From: Candidatus Amarolinea dominans
GTDB taxonomy: Bacteria; Chloroflexota; Anaerolineae; SSC4; Amarolineaceae
Assembly: GCA_016719785.1 (NCBI GenBank)
Contig: JADJYJ010000001.1
Location: 434,001-498,000 of the forward strand
Reading direction: 5' to 3'
DNA: 64,000 bases
Made by a program: the position numbers and the translations under genes. The stretch's first letter is position 1. Each line of letters begins with the position of its first letter. This document shows, in pieces, positions 9,252 to 19,800 of the stretch. The notes beneath the pieces are model-generated. The model was given only the letters and a program-made list of their open reading frames with translations. It had not been told where the DNA came from and did no database searches.

Positions 9252-10433
9252 TCAGATGACGCCGAGCTGCTTGCCAACCGTGCCGAAAATATCCAGCGCC
9301 TGCACCAGGTCGGCCTGGCTGTGGCTGGCGCTGATCATGACGCGGATGCGCGCCTGGCCACGCGCCACGGTGGGAAAGCCGATGGCCATGGCAAACAGGC
9401 CATGTGCGAAGAGCGTGCGACTGAACTGCTGTGCTAACGGCGCCTCGCCCAGCATGACGGGCGTGATGGGGGTCTGGCTGCGGCCGGTATCGAAGCCCAG
9501 GCGTTGCATCTCGGCCTTGAAGAAGCGCGCATTGCTCCACAGACGGTCCACCAGCTCGGTGGATTGCTCAAGCAGGTCCACAGCAGCCAGGCAGGCCGCG
9601 GTGTCGGCCGGCGTGACCGCACTGGAAAAGAGGAACGGTCGCGCCTTCTGGCGCACAAAGTCAATGACGGTCTTCTTGCCGGCAATCACGCCGCCTACGA
9701 CGCCAAAAGCCTTGGACAAAGTTCCCACTTCGACATCGAGTCTGCCATGCAGGCCGAAATGATCCACGATGCCGCGCCCGCCGCGCCCCAAAACCCCTTC
9801 GCCGTGCGCGTCGTCCACCATCGTCATCACGCCCTGGCGCGCGGCCACGGCGTAGAGATCAGCGAGCGGGGCAATGTCGCCATCCATGGAAAAGACGCCA
9901 TCGCTGATCAACAGGCCGCGGCGAAAGTTGGGCAAGTTTTCCTGGATGACACGTTCGGCATCTGCCGCGTCGCCATGGGCATAGGGCACGATCTTGGCGC
10001 CCGACAAACGGCAGCCATCAATGATAGAGGCGTGATTGAGGCGATCGGAGAAAATGACATCCTCCTTGCCCACCAGCGGCGCGATGACCGCTTGATTGGC
10101 GCAGAAGCCAGACTGCACGTAGAGCGCATCTTCCACGCCTTTGAACTGGGCCAGGCGTTTTTCTAACTGCACATGCAGCGCCGTGGTGCCGGCAATCGAG
10201 CGCACCGCGGCCGGGCCGACACCCCACTCGGCTATGGCGGCCTGCGCCGCCTGGCGCAGCGCCGCATGATTGGCCAGCCCCAGGTAGTCATTGGTACACA
10301 TATTGAGCACGCGCTGACCATCCACCACCATCCACGGCCCCACAGCGGAGCCAATGGTGCGCAAATTGATCAACAACCCCTGCCGTTCGAGACTCGCAAC
10401 CTCTTCGGCAATCCAAGCCAATTGCTCGGCCAT
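9252..10433 (-). CDS. kbl: Glycine C-acetyltransferase (2-amino-3-ketobutyrate CoA ligase)
   Basis: 393-residue PLP enzyme of the alpha-oxoamine synthase family. It cleaves 2-amino-3-ketobutyrate with CoA to glycine and acetyl-CoA. The PLP lysine sits in VGTLSKAFGVVGG and the cofactor-ring aspartate in DDAHGEGVLG. The substrate region SGFCANQAVIAPLVGKED and the C-terminal GQARIRVMISASHSQADL are typical. The very similar BioF is less likely because tdh is directly upstream in the same operon (23-base gap). A full AAGGAGGAA ribosome binding site precedes the ATG. A CCATTCTC/GAGAATGG hairpin lies 80 bases past the stop at 9156-9174. Confidence 0.93.
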   Translation of the reverse strand: MAEQLAWIAEEVASLERQGLLINLRTIGSAVGPWMVVDGQRVLNMCTNDYLGLANHAALRQAAQAAIAEWGVGPAAVRSIAGTTALHVQLEKRLAQFKGVEDALYVQSGFCANQAVIAPLVGKEDVIFSDRLNHASIIDGCRLSGAKIVPYAHGDAADAERVIQENLPNFRRGLLISDGVFSMDGDIAPLADLYAVAARQGVMTMVDDAHGEGVLGRGGRGIVDHFGLHGRLDVEVGTLSKAFGVVGGVIAGKKTVIDFVRQKARPFLFSSAVTPADTAACLAAVDLLEQSTELVDRLWSNARFFKAEMQRLGFDTGRSQTPITPVMLGEAPLAQQFSRTLFAHGLFAMAIGFPTVARGQARIRVMISASHSQADLVQALDIFGTVGKQLGVI

Positions 10434-10456
10434 GGTCTATTCCTCCTTATTCATTA

Positions 10457-11521
10457 TCAGGTCGTCATCAGGCCGTCCGGGAACATGATCACCTTGCCGC
10501 TCTGCCCGCTCTGCATGACGCTTAGTGCATCCTGGAAATCATCCAGGGCAAAACGATGGGTGATAATGGGCGCCAGATCCACCGCGCCGGACCGCAACAA
10601 GCCACGCATCTGGTACCAGGTTTGCCAGAGCCGGCGGCCCACAATGCCGTAGACGGTGGCCCCCTTGAAGATGATGTGGTTATTGAGGTCGAAGCCGATG
10701 GCCGCCGGCGCCAGCCCCAACAGGGCCGCCTCGCCGCCATCACGCAGCGCATGGAAGCCCTGATCCAGTGCGGACGCGGCCCCTGACATTTCCAGCAACA
10801 CGTCCACGCCTTCGCCGTCGGTCAGGGCCATGATCGCAGCTACCGGGTCGGTTTCGCTGACATTGTAAGCCTCGTGCGCGCCCATGCGCAGTGCCAGGCG
10901 CAGGCGATAGGGGGAGATGTCGGTGGCGAAAATCTGGCGGGCGCCGGCCGCTTTGCACACCGCGATCGTCATCAGGCCCACCGGCCCGCAGCCGGAGACG
11001 AGCACCTTGCGCGCCGTCACATCGGTGGCAAACGCGGTGTGGACAGCGTTGCCAAAGTTCTCCTGCAAGCTGGCAATTTCCACCGGCATGTCTGGTGGGT
11101 TCAGCCACAGGTTGAACTCCGGCATGGCGATGTATTCAGCCCAGCAGCCATCGCGACCGACGCCAATGATCCGGGTGTTTTTGCAGATATGTCCGTTGCC
11201 AGTGCGACACTGCGCGCAGGTCTGACAGGTGATATGGCTTTCGGCCGAGACAAAATCGCCCACCTTCACCTGGGTCACTTCACTGCCCACCTCCACTACT
11301 TCGCCGCAAAATTCGTGGCCAACCACGATGGGCGGGTTGATATGCGCCCGCGCCCAGGGGTCCCACTTGAAGATGTGCAGATCGGTGCCACAGATAGATG
11401 TGGCCTTGACTTGGATGAGGGCGTCATGGGGACCGATCCGGGGAATGTCAACCAGGGCCATCTCCAAACCAGGGGAACGTTCGGGTTTGATCACGGCCCG
11501 CATCTTGCCACTGTGGGTCAT
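10457..11521 (-). CDS. tdh: L-threonine 3-dehydrogenase
   Basis: 354-residue zinc medium-chain dehydrogenase that oxidises L-threonine with NAD+ to 2-amino-3-ketobutyrate, the substrate of Kbl encoded next. The catalytic zinc ligands are in SICGTDLHI and VGHEFCGEV. The structural zinc cysteines are in CQTCAQCRTGNGHICKNT. GVGRDGCWAEY and the Rossmann motif SGCGPVGLM are as expected. AAAGGAGAGG precedes the ATG. With kbl it forms the two-step threonine-to-glycine route, which yields NADH and acetyl-CoA. Confidence 0.94.
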   Translation of the reverse strand: MTHSGKMRAVIKPERSPGLEMALVDIPRIGPHDALIQVKATSICGTDLHIFKWDPWARAHINPPIVVGHEFCGEVVEVGSEVTQVKVGDFVSAESHITCQTCAQCRTGNGHICKNTRIIGVGRDGCWAEYIAMPEFNLWLNPPDMPVEIASLQENFGNAVHTAFATDVTARKVLVSGCGPVGLMTIAVCKAAGARQIFATDISPYRLRLALRMGAHEAYNVSETDPVAAIMALTDGEGVDVLLEMSGAASALDQGFHALRDGGEAALLGLAPAAIGFDLNNHIIFKGATVYGIVGRRLWQTWYQMRGLLRSGAVDLAPIITHRFALDDFQDALSVMQSGQSGKVIMFPDGLMTT

Positions 11522-11643
11522 AGAAAGCCTCTCCTTTGAGGTTAGTCAGGGCGAAGTTGGCTCCGCCAGGTGAATCTTACTGCTTCTGATTACTACGGAC
11601 TGTCAGCACGGCTTGGGAGATCGTTCATCCTTGTGCTACTGAA

Positions 11644-11672
11644 ATCATAACACGGGTTATGCCGTCCGTCAA
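11644..11672 (-). promoter_or_regulatory. tdh-kbl promoter
   Basis: Minus strand TTGACG (11672-11667), 17-bp spacer, TATGAT (11649-11644), about 120 bases before the tdh ATG. Confidence 0.6.
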
Positions 11673-11752
11673 GGGTCGTCATAACCGCCAGGCGCACCGC
11701 GCCATCTTCGTGTAATCTTCATGATTTTCACATCCAATCTTGATAGGTGTTA

Positions 11753-11761
11753 TGATATAAT
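11753..11761 (+). promoter_or_regulatory. Extended -10 promoter for the response regulator operon
   Basis: TGATATAAT (TGn-TATAAT) 42 bases before the start codon. TTGATA at 11740-11745 is too close to be a normal -35, so the extended -10 probably does the work. Confidence 0.55.
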
Positions 11762-11802
11762 GAACGCAGAGTAGATATTACCCTCAACAGGAGCGCCGCA
11801 CC

Positions 11803-12507
11803 ATGAACCGTCGAATTCTGATTGTAGACGACGACAAGAAAACCGTTGACCTGATTCGAATGTACCTGGAAAAAGACGGCTACCGTGTGCTGACGGCCAA
11901 CGACGGGCAGCAGGCACTGCTCGCCGCACGGCACAAACGGCCCAATCTCGTCATCCTCGACCTGATGCTGCCCACCGTGGATGGCCTGGACGTGTGCCGC
12001 ATCTTGCGCAGCGAATCGAAAGTCCCCATCATTATGCTCACCGCCAAATCCACCGAACACGACAAGCTGGTCGGGCTTGACCTGGGCGCCGATGATTATG
12101 TCACCAAGCCGTTCAGTCCGCGTGAATTGTTGGCGCGGGTGCGTGCGGTTCTGCGCCGCTTGAGCGAAAACGAAGCACGTGAGGTAGATGAAGTGCGCTT
12201 CGGCGACCTGCTGGTCAACTTCGTGCGCCATGAGGTGCGCCTGCGGGGAGAGCTTATTCGCCTGACACCCAAAGAGTTCAAGGTGCTGGAGATACTCATC
12301 ATGGAGCCAGGGCGCGCCTTCAGTCGCCTGGAGCTGCTGGAGCAGGCCTTTGGCTACGATTACGATGGCCTGGAACGCACCGTAGATGTACACGTCATGA
12401 ACTTGCGCCGCAAGATCGAAGCAAATCTGGAACAGCCCATCTACGTGCAGACCGTGTACGGAATTGGCTATAAGTTCGCCTTCGCGGGAGGTAACGATGT
12501 CCAATAG
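11803..12507 (+). CDS. OmpR/PhoB-family response regulator
   Basis: 234 residues. Receiver domain: acidic pocket RILIVDDDKK, phosphoacceptor Asp in LVILDLMLPTVDGLD (about residue 51), Thr in IIMLTAKS and Lys in DDYVTKPFSPRELL. The C-terminal winged helix contains LIRLTPKEFKVLEIL and the wing segment TVYGIGYKF, so it is a DNA-binding transcription factor. AGGAG lies upstream of the ATG. Its end overlaps the start of the histidine kinase gene by 11 bases, so the two are a translationally coupled pair. The likely targets are its own operon and the adaptor gene downstream; the target assignment is inference. Confidence 0.95.
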   Translation: MNRRILIVDDDKKTVDLIRMYLEKDGYRVLTANDGQQALLAARHKRPNLVILDLMLPTVDGLDVCRILRSESKVPIIMLTAKSTEHDKLVGLDLGADDYVTKPFSPRELLARVRAVLRRLSENEAREVDEVRFGDLLVNFVRHEVRLRGELIRLTPKEFKVLEILIMEPGRAFSRLELLEQAFGYDYDGLERTVDVHVMNLRRKIEANLEQPIYVQTVYGIGYKFAFAGGNDVQ

Positions 12508-13690
12508 TCTGCGCTTGCGCTTGCCGCCGCACACTCTGCCGCCAGGCAATGCCCCGCTCGTTTCGATGTTCAACAGTCTGCGCTTTCGTCTGCTCCTGAT
12601 GCTGGCTGTGGTCGTGGTGGTGACGATCGGCATCGCCGCGCTGGTCGGCGGTTGGGCCATTACCAACCAGTTCGAGAGCTATGTCAACATGGGCGGCACG
12701 ATGAGCATACGCTGTTTCGATGTGGCCGTCGCCGCCGGTACGCGTGTCGGTGAGGATGTCTTCATCCGCTCGGTCAATCGCACCCTGCTCACAGCCATCG
12801 TGGCCGCCGGCGTCATGGCCGTCCTTCTCACCCTGGCCTTTACGCGCCGCATCCTGGGGCCTGTCAGCGCGCTGACTAAAGCGGTACGTCGCCTGGAGGC
12901 CGGCGATTTGCGCCAACGCGTGAAGGTGGAGAGTACGGACGAACTGGGCGCGCTGGCGCATGCCTTCAACGCGATGGCCGACGGACTGGCGCGCACCGAG
13001 CAACTGCGGCGCCACCTGGTGACCGATGTCGCACATGAGCTGCGCACGCCGCTGACCAACATTCGGGGTTACATCGAAGCCCTGCAGGATGGCGTGGCCG
13101 ATCCAAGCCCGATCGTGCTCGACTCCATCCATGAAGAGGCCATGCTCCTCAATCGCCTGGTGGAGGATTTGCAGGAACTGGCCCTGGTGGAGGCCGGCCA
13201 ACTTAAGTTGGTGTGCCAGGCCGTAGCGCCAGACGATCTCATTCTGCGCGCGGTCACTTCCGTGCAACCGGCCGCCGTCGCCAAGCAGATCAAGATCGCG
13301 GCGGACCTGCCGGAGACCTTGCCGCCCGTCTACGCCGATCGCGAACGGATTGGGCAGGTGCTGCATAACCTGCTGGACAACGCCATCACCCACACCACCG
13401 CGCAGGGAGAGGTCACCGTCAGCGCGCGCGTCAGTGGCCCGGAGATAGAGATTGATGTGCGTGATACCGGCGCGGGAATTGCTTATCAGGACCTACCCAA
13501 TGTTTTCGAGCGTTTCTATCGAGCCGATCGTTCACGGGCGCGCGACACGGGTGGCTTTGGACTGGGTCTGGCCATCGTCAAACAGTTGGTGGAGGCCCAT
13601 GGTGGCCGTGTCTGGGTGCGCAGCACAGTGGGCGTTGGTTCCACGTTTCTCTTTACCTTGCCCATCGCCTCGTCAGTCGAAACGGGTTGA
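12497..13690 (+). CDS. Sensor histidine kinase
   Basis: 397 residues. One membrane span follows the N-terminus (LLLMLAVVVVVTIGIAAL), then a short outside loop of roughly 40 residues, a second span (TLLTAIVAAGVMAVLLTLAF), HAMP, a dimerisation domain with phospho-His in DVAHELRTPLTN, and an ATPase domain with N box LHNLLDNAITHT, G1 DTGAGI and G2 GFGLGLAIV. The ATG at 12497 is chosen for GGGAGGTAACG just upstream and the overlap with the regulator gene; an extra 11 codons upstream are unlikely. The very small external loop suggests it senses a membrane signal or a small ligand. Confidence 0.94.
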   Translation: MSNSLRLRLPPHTLPPGNAPLVSMFNSLRFRLLLMLAVVVVVTIGIAALVGGWAITNQFESYVNMGGTMSIRCFDVAVAAGTRVGEDVFIRSVNRTLLTAIVAAGVMAVLLTLAFTRRILGPVSALTKAVRRLEAGDLRQRVKVESTDELGALAHAFNAMADGLARTEQLRRHLVTDVAHELRTPLTNIRGYIEALQDGVADPSPIVLDSIHEEAMLLNRLVEDLQELALVEAGQLKLVCQAVAPDDLILRAVTSVQPAAVAKQIKIAADLPETLPPVYADRERIGQVLHNLLDNAITHTTAQGEVTVSARVSGPEIEIDVRDTGAGIAYQDLPNVFERFYRADRSRARDTGGFGLGLAIVKQLVEAHGGRVWVRSTVGVGSTFLFTLPIASSVETG

Positions 13691-13809
13691 CACTGGCCGG
13701 TTGGCTGCGGCTTCCTACGGTGCACATGAGGCTCCGTGACGAATATCGGGGCGTTGGCGTCCAAGTGTCTGAAATTGAAAATTCAGATAGCCAGTAGGGA
13801 GAAACATTC

Positions 13810-15105
13810 ATGAAAAATAAATGGTTGATGGGGATTATTGTGGCGGCGGTCGTCATTGGGAGCGGCGTCGTGATCCTGGGACGCGGCGCCGGGCAACAGA
13901 CGCCGTCCCTGGAAGCCGCGCCCATCGCTCAACAGACGACGAGCGCCATTGTGGCCGAGGGCCGCGTCGTGCCGGTGCAGTCTGCCGGGCTGAGTTTCGC
14001 CGCGAGTGGGATTGTGGCCGAGGTGTTGGTAAAGGAGGGCGACGTGGTGTCAGCCAATCAGGCGCTGCTACGGCTGAACGGAGCGCGGGCGCAGGCCAAC
14101 GTCGCGCAGGCCCAGGCCAGCTTGAGCCGGGCCGAGGCACGTTTGGCCGAATTGAAGGCCGGCCCCCGCGCACCGGAAATTGCGTCGGTGGCCGCGGCGC
14201 TGGACGCGGCGAGCGCGCAGTTAGCGCGCATTCAGGCGCCGGCGCGCGCAGAAGACCTGGCCGCCGCGCAGGCCGAACTGACGGCTGCGCGCGCCACCCT
14301 GCAGAAGGTTCTGGAAGGGTCGAGTCAAAAGCAACTGATTGCAGCCGCAGCAGAACTGGCCAATGCAGAAGCGGCCGTGCGTCAGGCGCAAGCAGCCTAT
14401 GATCGGGTGCAGGGCGATCCCAACATCGGCGCACGACCGGAAGCGTTGCAGCTTCAACAGGCGACTAATAATTACAACGCGGCCGCGGCGCGCTATGAAG
14501 ATTTGAAGCAGGGCGCCAGCGCCGCGGACATTGCCCAGGCGCGCGCCCAGATGCAGCGGGCGCAGGCAACGTTGGACAAAGTAAAGGTGCCGGCGCGAGC
14601 CGAGGACATTGCCGCAGCCCAGGCCGATGTGCGGCGGGCGCAGGCGCAGCTTGACTTGATCGAAGCGGGGACGCGGCCAGAGGTCGTGGCTGCGGCGGCC
14701 GCCGATGTGGAAGCCGCCCGCGCCGGGCTTGACCAAGCCCAGGCCGCGCTGGCCGACACCGAACTGCGGGCGCCGTTTGCCGGCGCCGTGGCGGTGTTGA
14801 GCGCCAAAGTGGGCGAGAATGTCGCGCCTGGCGTGGTGGCCGTGCAACTGGCCGACCTGAGCGCCTGGCAGATCGAGACCGAAGACCTGACCGAGATCGC
14901 GGTGGTCAAGGTGAGCGCGGGCGACACGGTCAAGCTAACCTTCGATGCCATTCCTGACCTGGAAATGACGGGTAAGGTGTTGACGATCGGCGCGCTTGGC
15001 GTCAGCAAACAGGGCGACATCACTTACAAGGTGGTCGTTGCGCCAGAGAAGAGCGATTCCCGCCTGCGCTGGAACATGACCGCGTCAGTCACGCTGAGCA
15101 AGTAA
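13810..15105 (+). CDS. HlyD/RND-type periplasmic adaptor (membrane fusion protein)
   Basis: 431 residues with a single N-terminal membrane anchor (LMGIIVAAVVIGSGVVIL). A split biotinyl-lipoyl-like domain (GIVAEVLVKEGDVVSANQAL ... ADTELRAPFAGAVAVLSAKV) flanks a long Ala/Gln-rich helical hairpin. The hairpin contains repeated APARAEDLAAAQAEL-like units and is predicted coiled coil. A beta-barrel segment follows (DTVKLTFDAIPDLEMTGKV). Such adaptors link an ABC or RND pump to outer components, but no pump gene follows; the next gene is on the other strand. It starts 119 bases after the kinase gene and probably belongs to that operon's output. Confidence 0.85.
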   Translation: MKNKWLMGIIVAAVVIGSGVVILGRGAGQQTPSLEAAPIAQQTTSAIVAEGRVVPVQSAGLSFAASGIVAEVLVKEGDVVSANQALLRLNGARAQANVAQAQASLSRAEARLAELKAGPRAPEIASVAAALDAASAQLARIQAPARAEDLAAAQAELTAARATLQKVLEGSSQKQLIAAAAELANAEAAVRQAQAAYDRVQGDPNIGARPEALQLQQATNNYNAAAARYEDLKQGASAADIAQARAQMQRAQATLDKVKVPARAEDIAAAQADVRRAQAQLDLIEAGTRPEVVAAAAADVEAARAGLDQAQAALADTELRAPFAGAVAVLSAKVGENVAPGVVAVQLADLSAWQIETEDLTEIAVVKVSAGDTVKLTFDAIPDLEMTGKVLTIGALGVSKQGDITYKVVVAPEKSDSRLRWNMTASVTLSK

Positions 15106-15216
15106 TCTCCTGAAGGAATTCTCACACAAGACACAAAGATACAAAGAAGACAATTTGCATCTCGATGTCTCTATGTTCCTGTGTGAGACATTCGATCCGG
15201 AATGTCCAGATTCTTG

Positions 15217-15450
15217 GTAACTGCTCACCCTGCAGACCGATTTGGACAGGATGAACAGGATGTACAGGATTCTTGCTCTGTGGTGTGCAAAACTATCGGC
15301 ACAAGAGTGTAACTGCTCACCCTGCAAGTTGATTTGACCAGGATGAACAGGATTCTTGCTCTGTGGCGTGCAAAACTACCGCCACGAGAGTTCGAATATC
15401 CTGTCAATCCTGTGAATCCTGTCTGAATTCCAGGCAGGCTGAGCAGTTAC
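15217..15450. mobile_element. MITE-like element with 8-bp target duplication (expanded copy)
   Basis: The left end GTAACTGCTCACCCTGC and right end GCAGGCTGAGCAGTTAC are imperfect inverted repeats. The direct repeat GATTCTTG flanks it exactly at 15209-15216 and 15451-15458. The left 92 bases are repeated head to tail: 15217-15308, then a full unit 15309-15450. It is noncoding. A second copy is at 20497-20647. The GTAA ends and 8-bp duplications are like those of IS66-family elements, so mobilisation by such a transposase is my guess. It fills most of the gap 15106-15465, and I see nothing else there. Confidence 0.82.
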
Positions 15451-15465
15451 GATTCTTGCAGGAAT

Positions 15466-16758
15466 CTACGAAACGCCGATCGTCTCGCCACGCTCGCTCA
15501 CAAGCACCTTGTCCACGCGCCGGCCATCCATATCAACCACTTCGAACTCGCAGTTTTCCCAGGTAAAGCGGTCGCCGGCGCTGGGGATATGACCGAGCTG
15601 GCGCATGATGAAACCGGCCACGGTCAGGTAATCGCCGGCGCCGGGCAGATCATCCAGGTCGAGCAGTTCCTGCATCTCGTCCACCGGCAGCGCGCCGTCG
15701 AGGAGCCAGGAGCCATCCAGCCGGCGCACCGCCTCGGTTGGTTGGGCCTCGTCCGAAATGTCGCCCACGATGGCCTGCAGGATATCTTCGAGGGTCACCA
15801 GGCCGGACACGCCGCCGTACTCATCCAGAATCAGCGCCATCTGGCTGCGCGCCCGCTTGAGGATTTCCAGGACACGCAGCGCGGGGGTGCTTTCAGGCAC
15901 CAGCAGCGGCGGCTGCAGCACCGATTCGAGCGACAGACTGTCACCGCGGCCCGCGCTGGTCAGCAGGTCACGGGCGCGCACCACGCCGGCGATGGCATCG
16001 AGCGCGCCGCGGGCCACGGGAAAACGCGTGAAGGTAGTCGTAGTGATCTTGCGCCAGACCTCTGCCGGGTCGTCGTCGAGGTCCAGCCAGACGATGTCCG
16101 GCCGCGGGGTCATCAGCGTGGCTGCGGTGCGGTCGCCCAGGCGCAGGGTGCGGCGCATGATGTTCTGCTCGGCCGCGTCAAAAACGCCGGCCGCGGTGCC
16201 TTGTGCGATCAGCACTTTGAGTTCATCCTCGGTGACAGGCGCATCCTTGATGTCAGTTATGCCAAACAGGCGCAGGACCAGGGAAGCAGAGAAACTCAAG
16301 AAACGCACGGCCGGAGAGGCCCATCGCGACAGCACGCGCATCGGTGGCGCCACCAGGCTGGCCAGGCGCTCTGGATTGTAGAGCGCCAGACGCTTGGGCG
16401 CCAGTTCGCCCAACACCAGCGAAATGTAAGCCACGATGATGACCACAATCACCAGGCTCAGCGCCTGGCTGTAGGGCGCTAGGAGCGGCGCCCGTTCCAG
16501 AAGAGTCACCAACTGGCCGGCCAGGGTTGCCTCGCCAAAAGCGCCGGCCAGGATGCCCACCAGGGTGATGCCAATCTGCACGGTGGAGAGAAAGGCCATC
16601 GGTTCGTTGGCTAACTCAAGCGCGATTTGGGCCGCTTTGTCGCCATCATCGGCCAGGCTCTGCAGCCGCGCCTTGCGCGCGGACATCAGCGCGGCTTCGG
16701 CCAGGGCCAAGACGCCGTTGAGTAGAATGAGAAAGAATAAGACAGCGACGTTGGTCAT
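15466..16758 (-). CDS. CNNM/CBS-domain membrane protein (HlyC/CorC family)
   Basis: 430 residues. A DUF21/CNNM transmembrane domain (about 1-190) begins VAVLFFLILLNGVLALAEAAL and contains the family motif VLGELAPKRLAL. A pair of CBS domains follows (about 205-335, with LMTPRPDIVWLDLDDD and MALILDEYGGVSGLVTLEDI), then a CorC_HlyC C-terminal domain ending YLTVAGFIMRQLGHIP and FEVVDMDGRRVDKVLV. Relatives export Mg2+ or other divalent cations, and the older name hemolysin is misleading. AGAGGATC precedes the ATG. It is monocistronic and its end is next to the MITE. Confidence 0.92.
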   Translation of the reverse strand: MTNVAVLFFLILLNGVLALAEAALMSARKARLQSLADDGDKAAQIALELANEPMAFLSTVQIGITLVGILAGAFGEATLAGQLVTLLERAPLLAPYSQALSLVIVVIIVAYISLVLGELAPKRLALYNPERLASLVAPPMRVLSRWASPAVRFLSFSASLVLRLFGITDIKDAPVTEDELKVLIAQGTAAGVFDAAEQNIMRRTLRLGDRTAATLMTPRPDIVWLDLDDDPAEVWRKITTTTFTRFPVARGALDAIAGVVRARDLLTSAGRGDSLSLESVLQPPLLVPESTPALRVLEILKRARSQMALILDEYGGVSGLVTLEDILQAIVGDISDEAQPTEAVRRLDGSWLLDGALPVDEMQELLDLDDLPGAGDYLTVAGFIMRQLGHIPSAGDRFTWENCEFEVVDMDGRRVDKVLVSERGETIGVS

Positions 16759-16821
16759 GAATGATCCTCTTCACGGCCAGGGGCGACCGGGCGTCCCGAC
16801 CAGGTTCGGGACGCCGAACCG

Positions 16822-19800
16822 TTACGGATCGAGCAGCACGGCCGCGCTGTACGGCGGCAGGGTGACGCTGGTCACAGCCTGATAGGTGAGGCTGCCGGTT
16901 GGAATCCCATTGGCGGGCAGCGTTCCTCCCCCGCTGGCAACGGCGCGCTGAAAGCTGCCGCCCAGGTTGATCGTCACCGTGATGCCGCTGCCATCCCAGG
17001 GGTTGGTGGGGTTGACCAGGACAAAGCCGTTGTTGAAATTGCGTCGGTAGACCTGGTTGTTTGCATCATACAGGTTGGCAATGCTGACGCCGGCGCTCTG
17101 CGTCGGTGCGCCAATGGGAATATCATACTCCGGCCACCACTCCGGTTCCAAATCCAGGTCAACGTTCATAAAAGTGCGATTGCCCTTGATGAGCAAGTAG
17201 GAACCCAGGGCAAACATCCGCTCCTGAACACCCCCCACATAGGTTTGACCCAGAATCGCCTGCCCGCGGTTGACCGCGCCCAGGATACGGTTCATCTGGA
17301 GCTGCCAGTCATCATAGGCATAGGGGCTGGCGTCGGCCTCCAGGCCGAAGCCTTCGATCATCAGCCCATCGGCCGCGGCGTAACCGGTGGTCTCACGGCT
17401 GGTGATCCAACTGCCGACATTGGGCACCAGGTAGTAGGCGCCCAACGGCTGCGTCTGCAGCCAGGTCAGCCAGGCATCGAGGCGGCCGGCCCAGGCGCTT
17501 TCGAATGTTTCATCCACGACGGGTAAAGGCGGGCTATAGTGGTCGGCGCCCAGGTAATTGGGCACGCTCAGGCTATCCATGAAGAGGCCGTCGTCAGCAT
17601 TGGCCTGCAGTTGGCGCAGCACCTCGGCTTGCCAGTAGGAACGCCAGGCGCTGTTGTTCAATTCCACCAGGTACCAACCCCAGTCGCAGTTGAGAACGCG
17701 TGGGCCGCCCGTCTCCGGCCAGTGAAAGAACCAGGGTTCCTGCACCACGCCGTTGCCCGGCCATTCCTGCACCCAGGCGTTGCCTTCGATGATGTGCAAC
17801 CAGCCGCCGGTGGGCTGGCAGCCGTTCTGAACGGCGCGGTAGCCCAGGCCGTGACCCAGCCGGTAGTGCAGGATGAGGAAATTGGGGTTGACCGCGCGCA
17901 GGCGATCGGCTTCGGAGCGGATCATCTTCTGCGTGCCGGCGTAGTGCGTGGCGATGAACTGAACCTGCGCCTGCGTCATGCCCTGGCTCAACTGGTCGTT
18001 GAACACATGCACGCCGCTGCTGGTATCCGGCCAGGCGCGTGGCGCGCCGCCACCCGGTGTGACGGTGGGGGTGGGCGTGGCGGTTGATCCCGCTGTCGGA
18101 GTGGCCGTGAGCGTCCGCGTCGCGGTGACCGTGGGCGTCCGCGTCGCGGTGGCCGTGGGCGTCCGCGTCGCGGTGGCCGTAGGCAATGGCGAGGCGGTGG
18201 ACGTTGCGGTCGTCCAGGGCTGCTGCCAGCGGCTGGCAACGAGCACGATGAAGCTGTGGCAGGACGGACTGACCGTCGCGGCCATGATGTCGAGAATGTC
18301 AACCACGCCATTGCCATTGGCATCAGTGACGCACTGGCCCTGGCCGGGCGTGGGCGTCGCGGTGGGGGTGGGCGTCGGCGTCGGCGTGGGACCGGTTGGC
18401 GCCAGAAGGAGGCGATTACCGGCCGCGCTGACGGCGAAACCGCTGACGGTGACGAGGCCCTGACCGGTGGCGACCACGGTTCCACTGGCGACGAGTCCGT
18501 TGTCGTTGACGCGGCGGTTCTGCCAGGCATAGGTGGCGCCCGGCATGATCGTGAAGGTCTGCAAGCGCCGGGGCGTGATATCCACGGTTTGGTTGGAGCT
18601 GTCCGTGGTGCGCAGGCTGATGCGCCACTGGCCGGCCGTGTCGAGCGGCGCGCCGTCCCAGGGGTTCCAACTGGCGGACCAATCGAGGGTTTGATTGTAG
18701 CCGCCGGTGGGGCCGGGCGGGTTGGGCGGAGGCAGCGCCAGATCGCCGCTGGCGTTGCTCAAGCCGGGCACGCTTTCGTTGAGCAGCGCCTGCAGAGCAA
18801 AGAAGGGAACCAACGAGGAATCGGGCGCGAGGGTGGGCGGCAGGCCGTTGAAGCCCAACCAGGTGTGCCCGGCATCCACCACGACGCCGCCCCAGGCGCG
18901 GCGCCCGGCGTTGAACGGGACATAGGCCGGGCGGCCCTGCGTGGCCCATTCGATGGTATCGTCCAGGCGCCCGTGGCCAACCCCAAAGGGCGCCATCTCA
19001 TCGGCCAGGCGATTCTGCACCTGCGCCTGGTGATTCTGCCAATCCCAGACGCCCGTGCCGTTGTAGCCCTGCAGATGGTCGGCCCAGGCGCCCGGGCCGC
19101 GGATCAACACCGGCAGATTGAGCGCCGGCGCGCCCCACTTGGGCGTCAGATCAGGGCGCCAATCCAGACCGCCGCCATCGCCCGCCGTGGCGTAGTTGGT
19201 CATCGGCTCACTGGCGTAGGCGGCGGCAAAAACATTGGGGTAGCGCAGCGCAAACGCCAGCGTGCCACTGCCGCCCATCGAGGTGCCGTAGATGTAGAGG
19301 CGGTTGCGGTCCACCTTCGGCCCCAGGGTTGGATGGCGCAGCAGGTCGTAGAGCATACGCAGGATGCGCTGCTCGGTGTAGTTGACAATGGTGTCGCCGG
19401 CCAGCGGTGTGGTGGTCAGGCGGTAGTCTCGATCCTGGTCGAAGCCAAAGTACCAGGTTTGGCTGACATCCACCGGGTAAACGTTGAACGAGCACCAGTA
19501 GGGGTCGGGATGACTGCTGGGCGGGTCGTAGGCATTGTCACCCCAGCCGTGCAATGACACGAGGAGGGGCGCCTGTGCGGGCACGCTGCCGTCACACAGG
19601 CTGGCGATCGGCTCATAAACGACATAGTCATAGGCATATTGAAGGGCGCCCGCGATGGCCGGCGCATTGGCATCCAGGCCGTAGTAGGCGTTGGTGGGAT
19701 TGGGCGCATGAAACGTGGGGTTCCACTGCTGCAGATCCATGTACTGAATGAAGACATGCCCGCCGGCGCCCACGTTCGCGTTGATCGCGACCGGCAACGG

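Noticed and set aside
18060..18220. Tandem DNA repeats as a mobile or regulatory element
   Set aside because: They encode the Thr/Pro-rich linker of the secreted protein in frame; repeated codons explain them.
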